Shown: piece after piece, positions 54,650-62,826 of the stretch | Layout of the letters: every line of letters starts with the position of its first letter | Numbering within the stretch: the stretch's first letter is position 1 | NCBI RefSeq assembly: GCF_026283945.1 | Contig: NZ_JAPDPC010000001.1 | Span: 1,426,001-1,490,000 of the forward strand | Reading direction: 5' to 3' | Source: Dyella humicola | GTDB lineage: Bacteria > Pseudomonadota > Gammaproteobacteria > Xanthomonadales > Rhodanobacteraceae | DNA length: 64,000 bases | The notes under the pieces: generated by a model | Told to the model about the DNA's origin: nothing | What the model saw: the letters and a program-made list of their open reading frames with translations, nothing else | Database searches by the model: none | Program-made: the position numbers and the translations under genes

Positions 54650-55411
54650 TCAAGGCGCGCTCATGGCGGCTTCCTCGATTACCTTCGCGACCGCTTCGGG
54701 CTGTGAGATGTAAACGAGGTGGCTGGCTTTGATTTCTGTGACCTTCGAGCCGGCGCGCTGATACATCCAACGTTGCAGGTTGGGGCTCAGCGCGTGGTCT
54801 TCGGTGGTCACCACGGCCCACGTCGGCTTGGTATGCCATGCAGCGGCGGATATCGTCGCGTTGAAGGCCGCCGAAGCCGCGCTCGCCTGCGATGAAGCAA
54901 GGAAATCTGTGCGATTCTTGATCAGGTCGCCACCAAAGTCGTCGGCGAACTTGGTCGGGTCGACGAAGAGATGGCCATCACGCGTGGCGACAATGTCATT
55001 GTTCGGGGAGGGCATGGAGCCGACCAGTTGGCTCAGACTTTCGCCCTCGCTCGGTTGCACCGCAGCCACATAGACGAGAGCCTTAACTTTGTCGCGGTTG
55101 CCGGCCACAGTGATGACTGCGCCCCCGTAGCTGTGGCCAACCAACACTACCGGACCATCCTGTTGGCGGATAAGTTCTCGAGTGAGATCAATGTCATCGG
55201 CCAGGGTTTCAATGCGTGGCTGCTCGACCGTCACGTGGTAGCCCTTGTGGATCAGGATGTCATGGACGACACGCCAACCCGAGCCATCGACAAATGCTCC
55301 AGGAACGATAACGACGTTTTTGATGCCGCTAGGAGAGGGCGCCGGATCGTTTGCGAAGGCGGCGCCCGTGGATGCCATCAGCGCGATGGCAACACTCATG
55401 AGGGTACGCAT
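54650..55411 (-). CDS. Exported alpha/beta hydrolase inside the bufferin operon
   Basis: A 253-residue protein with a signal peptide (LMSVAIALMASTGAAFAND, cleavage after AFA). Alpha/beta hydrolase core of the short EstA/RemF-like type: the oxyanion region is VPGAFVDGSGW, the nucleophile serine is in VLVGHSYGGAV, and the histidine is in IKASHLVYISQPE. ATG at 55411 with AAGGA seven bases upstream. It lies between the DoxX gene and the BufA2-like gene, 45 bp and 64 bp from its neighbours. Hydrolases are not a usual part of bufferin operons, so this is an odd member. Confidence 0.82.
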   Translation of the reverse strand: MRTLMSVAIALMASTGAAFANDPAPSPSGIKNVVIVPGAFVDGSGWRVVHDILIHKGYHVTVEQPRIETLADDIDLTRELIRQQDGPVVLVGHSYGGAVITVAGNRDKVKALVYVAAVQPSEGESLSQLVGSMPSPNNDIVATRDGHLFVDPTKFADDFGGDLIKNRTDFLASSQASAASAAFNATISAAAWHTKPTWAVVTTEDHALSPNLQRWMYQRAGSKVTEIKASHLVYISQPEAVAKVIEEAAMSAP

Positions 55412-55475
55412 GGTTGAATCCTTGCTGTGGTCTGAGAAATCGGAGGGGATGGTCCCGCGTGCGGCGCGGGAGCCG

Positions 55476-55943
55476 TCAGAGGCGCAAGAGCTGGTCGAAC
55501 GACCACTTGCCACCACCGCGAGCTAAGAGCGGAAGAAGCAGTCCCGCCCAACTGAGGTGTGTGGGCCACGCATCGGGGTAGACGAAGACTTCGATCACGG
55601 CCGTCATGCCCAACAACGCCAGTGCGGACACGCGCGTGAAAAGGCCAAACGCGAGAAGGACCGGAAACAGATGTTCCGAGCCGGTCGCCAGTCGTGCCGC
55701 CCAGTCGGAAGGAATGAGTGGCAGGTGGTATTCCGAGGCGAATAGATCGTACGTGGACGGCTTGATGGTCAGAAAGCCCGCCACCTTTGTGCGGCCCGAC
55801 TGGAAGAAGACCGCGGCAATCCCGAGGCGGGCGACCAGTAGCAGAAGGGATTCTGGAATGAGTGCGGACCTGTGCGGTATCGCTTCTGGTTGGATCGCCT
55901 CTTCCGGAGGCGGAGATAGTGCGAGGGATTTCCGCCCAATCAT
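55476..55943 (-). CDS. DoxX-family membrane protein
   Basis: A 155-residue membrane protein with about four helices and the DoxX pattern: [30 protein letters not shown], then [39 protein letters not shown]. The N-terminal 30 residues are soluble. It overlaps the BufA1-type precursor gene as ATGA and is therefore coupled to it. DoxX genes regularly occur in bufferin operons, where they may serve electron transfer or export; the role is not known. Confidence 0.85.
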   Translation of the reverse strand: MIGRKSLALSPPPEEAIQPEAIPHRSALIPESLLLLVARLGIAAVFFQSGRTKVAGFLTIKPSTYDLFASEYHLPLIPSDWAARLATGSEHLFPVLLAFGLFTRVSALALLGMTAVIEVFVYPDAWPTHLSWAGLLLPLLARGGGKWSFDQLLRL

Positions 55944-56215
55944 GACTTGGCCTCGAGTGAGCCATAACCTTTGGGCGTTTTGATCTTGGCGCAGGTGCCT
56001 TTGTCGACGAGCACCCAGGCATTGCCCTGGTAGTCCGCTTTGGCGGTGCCGGCGCACGTGGTGCCCGGCCCTGCCGCGCAGTCGTTCTTCCCGGCGAGCG
56101 CGACACCGTAGCACTTCTCCATGGGCTTGGCGGCCTGGTCGGCGTGAGCTGCTGGCATGAGCGAAGCCAGAGTGATGGCGAGCGCAGCGGCGACGGTCGC
56201 GTGAGACATTTTCAT
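55940..56215 (-). CDS. bufA1: BufA1-type bufferin precursor (DUF2282)
   Basis: A 91-residue precursor with a signal peptide ([22 protein letters not shown], cleavage after AHA at about residue 25). The mature part has the DUF2282 pattern [14 protein letters not shown], then TTCAGT and [15 protein letters not shown], with four cysteines at C35, C46, C54 and C75. In described members the middle cysteines are modified by the MNIO enzyme to thiooxazoles and the product binds copper in the periplasm. ATG at 56215 has AAGGAGG five bases upstream. It is the first gene of the operon. Confidence 0.88.
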   Translation of the reverse strand: MKMSHATVAAALAITLASLMPAAHADQAAKPMEKCYGVALAGKNDCAAGPGTTCAGTAKADYQGNAWVLVDKGTCAKIKTPKGYGSLEAKS

Positions 56216-56324
56216 GGGAGCCTCCTTGGGCTTGGGGAGATAAAACAACGCATGGGGCCAGCGCGATCATCACGGCAAAGCCGGCATATCCTCCAGGCGG
56301 CGAACCAACTACGTTCGACATATC

Positions 56325-56350
56325 AGTCGATCTCGCCGCCGGCTCCTTAC
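56325..56350 (-). promoter_or_regulatory. Weak candidate ECF-sigma promoter for the bufferin operon
   Basis: On the minus strand GTAAGG (56350-56345), 15 bases, then CGACT (56329-56325) resembles an ECF-type promoter of the GTAAC...CG(A/T) form, about 110 bp before the bufA1 start. No sigma or anti-sigma gene is in the window. Speculative. Confidence 0.25.
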
Positions 56351-56817
56351 AGCGTTGTGTCGCTTCCTGCTCGGTGGGAACGAGCGCACTCGTCTTGCGT
56401 TAATCCATGCTAGATCGCGCATGATCCATCTGAAAGGTCGTAGAACGGTCCATTCGAGCCGCGCAGATCAGCCGGGAAAACGGACGCATTAGATCTAGCT
56501 TGGAAGGTCGCGCTGGCATTGGCATCGCGGGTTGCCAATAGGCAAGCGAACGCAGGCGACCGGCGCGCCACGCGCTTGCTTAGTTCAATGATTACCGCGC
56601 AGAGTCTGTGCTTCAGGGGCGCACGACGCACGGCGATCATGGCCGAAACTGCACGTTTCCTGCGGTTGATCCGCCGGGTCGCTACGTGGAGCGGACACCG
56701 TCGCTACAACGCATCTCTTTATGGGAAGGCGCAATGCACGCAGCTGCCAGAGGTTTTCCGGCCAATAAGGGTAGTAAGTGCATCCCAACTCTTCGAAGTA
56801 GACAGAGACGACCGACA

Positions 56818-56898
56818 GCCGTGACTAAACACAATTGGCTGGCCCGTGCCCCAGTCCTTGTAGAAAATCTCTACGCCGTCTTTAGTGGTGATTTTTCC
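56818..56898 (-). pseudogene. N-terminal remnant of a non-heme chloroperoxidase-like alpha/beta hydrolase
   Basis: 27 codons read KITTKDGVEIFYKDWG then TGQPIVFSHG, which is the standard N-terminus of chloroperoxidase/arylesterase-type hydrolases, ending at the oxyanion HG. After this the frame has no hydrolase character (CRSSLSTSK...). The rest of the gene is absent. It lies antisense to the 5' end of the NTF2-like frame. Confidence 0.6.
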
Positions 56899-57267
56899 GC
56901 TAACTACACCGCCAGCCTCTCGACAGGCAATCGGGAAGCATTTGAGTTGCAGCTCCTGGACCTCAACATTCCCTTTTCGTACGTCAAGGGCGGCGCGGGA
57001 GCGATGGACCATCCGGGCCTCGCGATCTTCCAGGATTACGCGGGCTTCAGGAAAGTCATCTTTGTCAGCAGCAAACGGTATCAACAGCGTTTCAGCAACA
57101 TCAGGGTCGAGCAGGTCGGTAATCTGGCTGAGGTATCTCTGGACTATCAGACCGCGCTTCAGGGAGATCAGTACGAAGGATCGGGTTGGAAAGTCATGCA
57201 GCTGATCAAGCTCAACGGCCAATGGAAGATCGCGAGCGAGTTTTTCATTGGGTATGACGAGAAGTAA
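56821..57267 (+). pseudogene. NTF2/SnoaL-like protein, 5' end replaced
   Basis: From about 56910 onward the frame encodes a SnoaL/NTF2-like segment (FRKVIFVSSKRYQQRFSNIRVEQVGNLAEVSLDYQT then GSGWKVMQLIKLNGQWKIASEFF) with a complete end. The first 26 codons from the GTG at 56821 lie over the chloroperoxidase remnant on the other strand and do not look like the family N-terminus. Probably a truncated gene; a functional short protein cannot be excluded. The region 56216-56817 upstream holds the bufferin promoter and nothing else I can support. Confidence 0.45.
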
Positions 57268-57441
57268 GCGGAGCCGCCACGTTGTCCGCGTCGTCCGTCG
57301 CGACTGAAGCGGGATCGCCGGCTCTGGTACGCATGCCGGGAGACGGCTGACAGGGCCCGGTGTATGCTGGAAATACGCGTCGGTCGGAGCCGGAAAAGCC
57401 GGGGCCGCGACGCTGACGCCTACCGTCAAAGGGCTGCAACG

Positions 57442-58176
57442 ATGGAGCCGACATCGAGCACGCTGGGCGAGATTCGCGCGACGCGCGAACGACAGATCCG
57501 CACGGTCATTGAGCAGGCGCCGTGGTTTGAGGCGGGGCGTCCCGAGACCTTGGTGGCCTTGCTCGATCACGCGACTGCCCGTCAGCTGCGCCGGGGCGAC
57601 ACCTTGTCCCGCAGTGGTGAACGCATCCAGCAACTCACGCTGGTCATCGACGGCGTGCTGGAGGTCAGTTTCACCGCGCGCTCCGGTCGACGGCACATTA
57701 CCGGTTATGCCGTCCAAGGGGAGCTGTTCAATCTTGTGCCCTTCATGGATGGCCAGGGCGCCGGCCGTGACACGGTGGCCCTGACCGATGCGTTGATCCT
57801 GCAACTCAGTCGGCCACTGGTCACGACGCTGATGGGCCAGGATCCCGCGCTGAGCGCGGGCATCACCTTGTTGTTATGCCAACGCTCGCGCCACACCTAC
57901 GACGCCCTGACCGACACGGCCTTGCTCTCGCTTCGGCAGCGCCTGGTGCGGATGCTGCTTCATCTGGGTAGCCAGGTAGGCCGGCCACGTGCGGACGGGA
58001 TACACCTGCTGCCGAAGATGTCCCAGACCCAACTCGCCGAGTACGTCGGCGGCTCGCGCACGAAAATCAATCAGGAATTGAAGCAACTGGAACAGGAAGA
58101 GATCATCAAGGTGGCCTATTCCAAGATAGTCATTCGGGACGAAGCGCGCCTCATGGCCATCGCGATCGATCGATAG
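57442..58176 (+). CDS. Crp/Fnr-family transcriptional regulator
   Basis: A 244-residue regulator: a cyclic-nucleotide-binding-type beta-barrel (residues 30-150; QLRRGDTLSRSGERIQQLTLVIDGVLEVSF), a long dimer helix, and a C-terminal winged helix-turn-helix (MSQTQLAEYVGGSRTKINQELKQLEQEEIIKV). The iron-sulphur cysteines of Fnr are absent. The start at 57442 has AAAGGG upstream; the frame is open for 26 codons before it. It stands alone, convergent with the amidase-like gene. Confidence 0.85.
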   Translation: MEPTSSTLGEIRATRERQIRTVIEQAPWFEAGRPETLVALLDHATARQLRRGDTLSRSGERIQQLTLVIDGVLEVSFTARSGRRHITGYAVQGELFNLVPFMDGQGAGRDTVALTDALILQLSRPLVTTLMGQDPALSAGITLLLCQRSRHTYDALTDTALLSLRQRLVRMLLHLGSQVGRPRADGIHLLPKMSQTQLAEYVGGSRTKINQELKQLEQEEIIKVAYSKIVIRDEARLMAIAIDR

Positions 58177-58180
58177 GAAC

Positions 58181-58200
58181 GGCGCCGTGGTCTCGGCGCC
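58181..58200. terminator. GC-rich hairpin between convergent genes
   Basis: GGCGCCG (58181-58187), six bases, then CGGCGCC (58194-58200): a perfect 7-bp stem 5 bp after the Crp/Fnr stop. No T tract follows, so intrinsic termination is uncertain. Confidence 0.4.
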
Positions 58201-58262
58201 ACTCACCGATTGAAGCTGACGGGCGCACCCACTCTGGGCGCATTGGGCTACCTTGTGGGCAC

Positions 58263-58694
58263 TCAATCGTGTCGGTAGATCTGGTAGCTCGGCAGGGCGT
58301 CGCGGTAGTCGGGGCCGGGGTAAATGCCGTGCAACTGCCGGAAGTCGGATACCCAGTAGTGACCGTCGTACCTCGCCGCGTGACCTTGCGGATGCCCGGG
58401 CGCAGGCTGGATCACGACGACATCGCCGCGTTGGGGCTCGTCCTGGACCACATGGAACCCGGCCGCGCGCAAGGCCGAGCCCATGTCCTTGGCCATCGGG
58501 GTGCGGTCAAGGGCAATGCCCGCGGCCTCCACCGCGCGGCGCACATGAAGCGCGCATTCACCGTGGCCCCGCGATGCCACATGCCCATGGGCATGACCCG
58601 CCGCTGACCAACCGACGGCCGGCGGCAATGCGAACAGCAGGCCCAGCACAAGAGGATTGCGTGACTTACGTGACTTCGTCTTGGATGGTTTCAT
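58263..58694 (-). CDS. Exported NlpC/P60- or CHAP-like peptidoglycan amidase-type protein
   Basis: A 143-residue protein with a signal peptide (LVLGLLFALPPAVGWSAAG), then a single domain with the catalytic cysteine in HGECALHVRRAVEAAG, RGDVVVIQPAPGHPQGHAARYDGHYWVSDF containing the catalytic histidine, and a closing SYQIYRHD. This pattern is seen in proteins annotated BPSL0067-type and in T6SS amidase effectors, which usually lack a signal peptide. The exported form might act on the cell's own wall or be an immunity-free relative. A histidine-rich stretch (GHAHGHVASRGHG) precedes the cysteine. Confidence 0.7.
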   Translation of the reverse strand: MKPSKTKSRKSRNPLVLGLLFALPPAVGWSAAGHAHGHVASRGHGECALHVRRAVEAAGIALDRTPMAKDMGSALRAAGFHVVQDEPQRGDVVVIQPAPGHPQGHAARYDGHYWVSDFRQLHGIYPGPDYRDALPSYQIYRHD

Positions 58695-59040
58695 GATCGA
58701 TACAGGCAAGTGGGGATGGCTGCGTCGTGGGCGTAGGTGATGGACATCCGCACATCGGTCCCTGGCCACCGAGCGTGACCACGGCCAAGGGCCCGAATAC
58801 CAAGCACGAGAAAGACCAGGGGGGCGTGCTGGGGCGCGACGTTCCGTTTCACGGATGTCCACGGCGCTACGCCATTATTCGGAAGGGTGCCAAGGACGTC
58901 TGTCCCGCACTGAACAAAGCCGCTCATGCCGCACTGCCATCGCTCATCCTGAGGCGCGCACGGCGATTACCGGGCTCCTTAGTGCTGCGTACGGCGCTTA
59001 AAGCACGGGTCGACGGCCCCGAGGCCGTCCATCCCTATTC

Positions 59041-59310
59041 CCCTGGGCATGACGCCAAAGTGCGTGCAGTTTTGAAAAGCAAAGTCGGTGCAATTTGCCA
59101 CGTGTCCGTACCGACTTTGCTTGGCCGCAGACAGCAAAGTGTGTGCATGTCCAAATAGAACAATTACTTGGATTTTCCCAGTTCGATCCAGTCCGGTCTT
59201 TTGACAATCAGAGTATGTGCAGGGAGTGTCTTGGGTCATGCCTGCTTTCGGCTGGAGACACGTTCGATCGGTGCCACCTGTGAATCGTCCGAGTGGCGTT
59301 TCTCGCGCGG
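59041..59310. repeat. Intergenic repeat element, copy D (CAAAG subfamily, both ends trimmed)
   Basis: Motif CAAAGTNNGTGCA or close variants at 59056, 59080, 59135 and 59209, inverted at 59108-59119: the spacings 0, 24, 52, 79 and 153 of copy C are kept. The identity to copy C is high from about 59043 to 59300. The left hairpin is missing and the final box CGCGTTATCGCGGGTA is cut off at about 59310, where an antiporter remnant begins. No gene in 58695-59040. Confidence 0.85.
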
Positions 59311-59525
59311 GAGGTGTTGAAGGCAGCCCCCATCAGCACCGGTGCAACAAAAATGGCCAGGATGAGACTGGGCGGAAAGTCCAGACATGGCCCGTGGGGG
59401 AGCAGGGCTACCAGCGCTCCTCCCACGGCGAGGACAGTGGGGTAAGGGATGTGCAAGCGCCTGGCCAGTGACGAGACCAACGCTGCGCCAAGTAGAAGAG
59501 CAAGGACAGTTTGAAATACTTGCAT
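59308..59525 (-). pseudogene. N-terminal remnant of a CPA1-type Na+/H+ antiporter
   Basis: About 72 codons from the ATG at 59525 (TVLALLLGAALVSSLARRLH, then PYPTVLAVGGALVALLPHGP, SLILAIFVAPVLMGAAFNTS) match the first helices of cation:proton antiporters; then the frame enters repeat element D and loses all similarity. The downstream nine or ten helices are not in the window. Confidence 0.7.
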
Positions 59526-59571
59526 GGGATCGCCAATTTTCCGACGAGTTACGCGGTCAGGTGAAGTCGGG

Positions 59572-59640
59572 TTGGCCACTCCGGTTAGGCCGCGCGTACG
59601 CGCGACCTAACCAATCCTTCGTTGGTAATGCTGTGGCCAA
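59572..59640. other. Nested inverted repeats downstream of the RND operon
   Basis: An outer perfect pair TTGGCCAC (59572-59579) and GTGGCCAA (59633-59640) encloses a near-perfect 30-bp palindrome (59583-59612: GGTTAGGC..., GCGCGTACGCGC centre, ...CCTAACC). It lies 90 bp past the RND stop. Could be a terminator or a protein-binding site; a T tract is not present. Confidence 0.5.
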
Positions 59641-59730
59641 CTTCCGCGGCCTCGTCAAGATTGTGCAGATACCCGTCCAGCAAACCAGGCGTCCGACAGC
59701 TTGTTCATTCCGAGATCCCTTCGGTATTGA

Positions 59731-62700
59731 TCAGGGTGCGCTCCCGGCCATGGCCGGGAGCGGTGCAGGCGCGTCTTCGGTCTGGCGGCAAACCTTGAAC
59801 CACGCTGCGTACAGCGCCGGGACGAAGAAGATCGTCAGCAGCGTCGCCACGGTGAGGCCACCCATGATGGCGATCGCCATCGGCCCCCAGAACACGCTGC
59901 GCGTGAGCGGGATCATCGCCAGCACGGTTGCCAGCGCCGTCAGCACGACCGGACGGGTTCGGTGGATGGCGGCATCCAGCACCGCGTTCCAGGGATCCCG
60001 GCCCTCGGCGATCTCGGTCTGCACCTGGTCGATCAGGATCACCGAGTTGCGCATGATCATGCCGCCAAGCGCAATGATGCCAAGGATCGCGACGAAGCCG
60101 AGGGGCGCCTGGAATACCAGCAGGGCAGGCACCACACCAATCATTCCTAGCGGCGCCGTCAGCATCACCATCGCCATGCGGGAGAAGTTCTGCAGCTGCA
60201 GCATCAGCAGCAGCATGATGCTCAAGCCCATCAGGGGTGCCACTGCCATCAGTGCACCGTTGGCCTTGTTGCTCTCTTCGACTGCGCCACCGACGTCGAT
60301 GCGATAGCCCGAAGGCATCTTCGCCTCGATGTCCTTCAGCATCGGCACGATCTGCTGCGTCACTGAGACGGCCTGCTCGCCATCCAGCACATCGGCACGC
60401 ACGGTGATCGCCATGTCGCGATTGCGACGCCACAGCACTGGCTCCTCCAGCTTGTAGCTGACCTTCGCGACCTGCGACAGCGGCACCACGGTACCTTGGC
60501 GGGTGTAGAGATTGATGTCCTGCAGCGTGTCAAGATTCAACCGCTCCGTGGGCACCGCACGGGCCACGATGTCGATCAGGTCTTCGTGTTCACGCAGCTG
60601 CGAAAGGGTCGCGCCGTTCATCACGGTTTGCGTCACCAGTGATACGTCGGCCGGCGATAGGCCGAGCGCGCGTGCCTTGTCCTCATCCAGGTCCACCTTC
60701 AGTGCGCGTACCGGGTCGTTCCAGTCGAACTGGACATCGCGCACCTTGGGGCTGGAGGCCACCACGTGCTCCACTTCGCGGGCGATGCGGCGCACGACCT
60801 GCGTATCTGGGCCGACGATGCGGAACTGCACCGGGAAGCCGACCGGCGGGCCAAGCTCCAGCCTGGTAACCCGCACCCACGCTTGCGGGAACTGCTGATC
60901 TGCCGCGGCCATGAGCCGCAAGCGCACGCGTTCGCGCGCTTCCAGATTCTTGGTCATCACTACGAACTGGGCATAACCAGGATTGGGTAGCTCGGGGTTG
61001 AGCGCGAGATAGAAGCGGGGCGCGCCAGCGCCGATGTAGGAGGTATAGAACTCGACATCCTTCTCTTTAGCCAACACCGCTTCCATCTTTTTCACTTGCG
61101 CGGTGGTCGCCTCGAACGAGGCGCCTTCCTTCATGCGCAGGTCGATTACCAACTCCGGACGATCGCTGTTGGGGAAGAACTGTTGCGGCACCAGCTTCAC
61201 ACCCACCAGCGCCAATGCCAGCCCAATCGCCGTCGCGCCGATCACCACCCAGCGCCGCTCGATGGCCCGATCGATAAGGCCGCGCAGCTTGCGATAGAAC
61301 CTGCTGTCGTACGGGTCGCTGTGGTGAGCGTGTTGGCCCATGTCCTTAGGCAGCAACTTGACCGCGAGGTACGGCGTGAACAGGCCGGAGCAAACCCACG
61401 ACAGCAGCACCGCGGTGCCGACGATCCAGAAGATGCCGCCCGCGTATTCGCCGGAAGTGGACTTGGACATGCCGATGGGCAGGAAGCCGGCCGTGGTGAT
61501 AAGCGCGCCAGTCAGACGCGGCATCGCGGTGGTCGAGTAGGAGTAGCCCGCAGCCTTCACGCGGTCCCAGCCGCTCTCCATCTTCACCACCATCATCTCG
61601 ATGGCGATGATCGCATCATCGACCAATAGGCCCAGCGCGATGATCAGCGATCCGAGCGAGATGCGCTCGAGGTTCCAGCCCATCGCCAGCATGACGATGG
61701 CAACGCCGCCCAGCACCAGCGGCACCGATGCCGCAACGACGAGGCCAGTGCGCCAGCCCAGGCTCACCAGGCTAACCACGATCACGATGGCCAGTGCCTC
61801 CATCAGCGAGCGCTCGAAGTCCCAGACCGCGTCTTTCACCACGGTCGGCTGGTCAACTACTTGCTGCAGCTCTACACCGTACGGAAGCTCGGACTGGATC
61901 TTGAGGACGGCCTGGTTCATCGCCTTGCCGAGCTGGACAACATTGCCATCGCTGGTCATCGAGATGCCGAGCATCAGCACTGGGTGGCCGTCGTATCGGA
62001 CTGTGTAGGTGGATGGGTCCTCCAAGCCGCGCTTGACGGTCGCGATGTCGCCGAGCTTGATCTGTCGGCCACCGGCCGAGATGGGCACGTTGCGGATGTC
62101 GTCCAGGTTATTGAACTGACCGCTCATCCGCACCATGACACGGTCGCTGCGGGTATCGACCGAGCCGGCCGGCAGAAGCTCATTCTGGCTGCGCACCGCT
62201 TCGGCGATCGCCGCCGGCGTGATGCCCAGCGCGGCCAGACGCTCGTGCGAAAACTCGATGTACACGCGCTTGGCCTGCTTGCCGATGACGTCCACCTTCT
62301 TGACCATCGGCACCTGCAGCATCTGGCGCTTGATGGTCTCGGCTGTGTCAGACAGCTCGTCCTGGCCGATGCCGTCGCCCTTGATGGCGTACATCAGGCC
62401 ATAGACGTCGCCGTACTCGTCGTTGACGATCGGACCGATGACGCCTTTGGGCAGGTCCAGGCTGATGTCCTGGAGCTTCTTGCGGGCCTGATACCAGGCC
62501 TCGCGCTGATCCGCCTTGGAAGTGCCACCTTTCACGGTGATCGTCATGCCGCCATAACCCTGGCGGGCGAAGGTCACCACCTTCTCGAAGTGATCGAGCT
62601 GCTCGAATTTCTTCTCCATGGGGTTGAGCACTTCGTTCTGCATCTGCTCGGCGGTGGCGCCCGGCCACATAACCATCGCCGTCATCGAGGGCACGGAGAA

Positions 62701-62826
62701 GTTCGGATCCTCAAGCTGGCCCAGCCTGGTGAAGCTGATCACACCAGCGATTGCCAGCACGAGGATCAGAAAGAGGACGACTGCGCGATGACTCAGCGCC
62801 CAGTCGGTGAGGTTGAAGTTTTTCAT
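59731..62826 (-). CDS. RND efflux transporter, inner-membrane pump (HAE family)
   Basis: A 1031-residue resistance-nodulation-division pump with 12 helices and two large periplasmic loops. The proton-relay aspartates are seen in TM4 (LIIALGLLVDDAIIAIE). The N-terminal NLTDWALSHRAVVLFLILVLAIAGV and the pore region DQPTVVKDAVWDFERSL are typical of the VexF/MexK-like subgroup. Exports drugs or other small molecules through an outer-membrane channel, whose gene is not in the window. Its start overlaps the adaptor gene by 4 bp (ATGA). Confidence 0.9.
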   Translation of the reverse strand: MKNFNLTDWALSHRAVVLFLILVLAIAGVISFTRLGQLEDPNFSVPSMTAMVMWPGATAEQMQNEVLNPMEKKFEQLDHFEKVVTFARQGYGGMTITVKGGTSKADQREAWYQARKKLQDISLDLPKGVIGPIVNDEYGDVYGLMYAIKGDGIGQDELSDTAETIKRQMLQVPMVKKVDVIGKQAKRVYIEFSHERLAALGITPAAIAEAVRSQNELLPAGSVDTRSDRVMVRMSGQFNNLDDIRNVPISAGGRQIKLGDIATVKRGLEDPSTYTVRYDGHPVLMLGISMTSDGNVVQLGKAMNQAVLKIQSELPYGVELQQVVDQPTVVKDAVWDFERSLMEALAIVIVVSLVSLGWRTGLVVAASVPLVLGGVAIVMLAMGWNLERISLGSLIIALGLLVDDAIIAIEMMVVKMESGWDRVKAAGYSYSTTAMPRLTGALITTAGFLPIGMSKSTSGEYAGGIFWIVGTAVLLSWVCSGLFTPYLAVKLLPKDMGQHAHHSDPYDSRFYRKLRGLIDRAIERRWVVIGATAIGLALALVGVKLVPQQFFPNSDRPELVIDLRMKEGASFEATTAQVKKMEAVLAKEKDVEFYTSYIGAGAPRFYLALNPELPNPGYAQFVVMTKNLEARERVRLRLMAAADQQFPQAWVRVTRLELGPPVGFPVQFRIVGPDTQVVRRIAREVEHVVASSPKVRDVQFDWNDPVRALKVDLDEDKARALGLSPADVSLVTQTVMNGATLSQLREHEDLIDIVARAVPTERLNLDTLQDINLYTRQGTVVPLSQVAKVSYKLEEPVLWRRNRDMAITVRADVLDGEQAVSVTQQIVPMLKDIEAKMPSGYRIDVGGAVEESNKANGALMAVAPLMGLSIMLLLMLQLQNFSRMAMVMLTAPLGMIGVVPALLVFQAPLGFVAILGIIALGGMIMRNSVILIDQVQTEIAEGRDPWNAVLDAAIHRTRPVVLTALATVLAMIPLTRSVFWGPMAIAIMGGLTVATLLTIFFVPALYAAWFKVCRQTEDAPAPLPAMAGSAP

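Noticed and set aside
56719-57804. A 361-codon open frame on the minus strand
   Set aside because: It runs antisense to the Crp/Fnr gene and the NTF2-like frame; only the 27 codons at 56818-56898 show family similarity.
5740-59310. The repeated CAWAGTNNGTGCA motif as a CRISPR array
   Set aside because: Only five copies per element at unequal spacing, one inverted, and no cas genes in the window.
5740-59310. The repeat elements as insertion sequences
   Set aside because: No open frame of transposase type inside any copy, and no clear target-site duplication.
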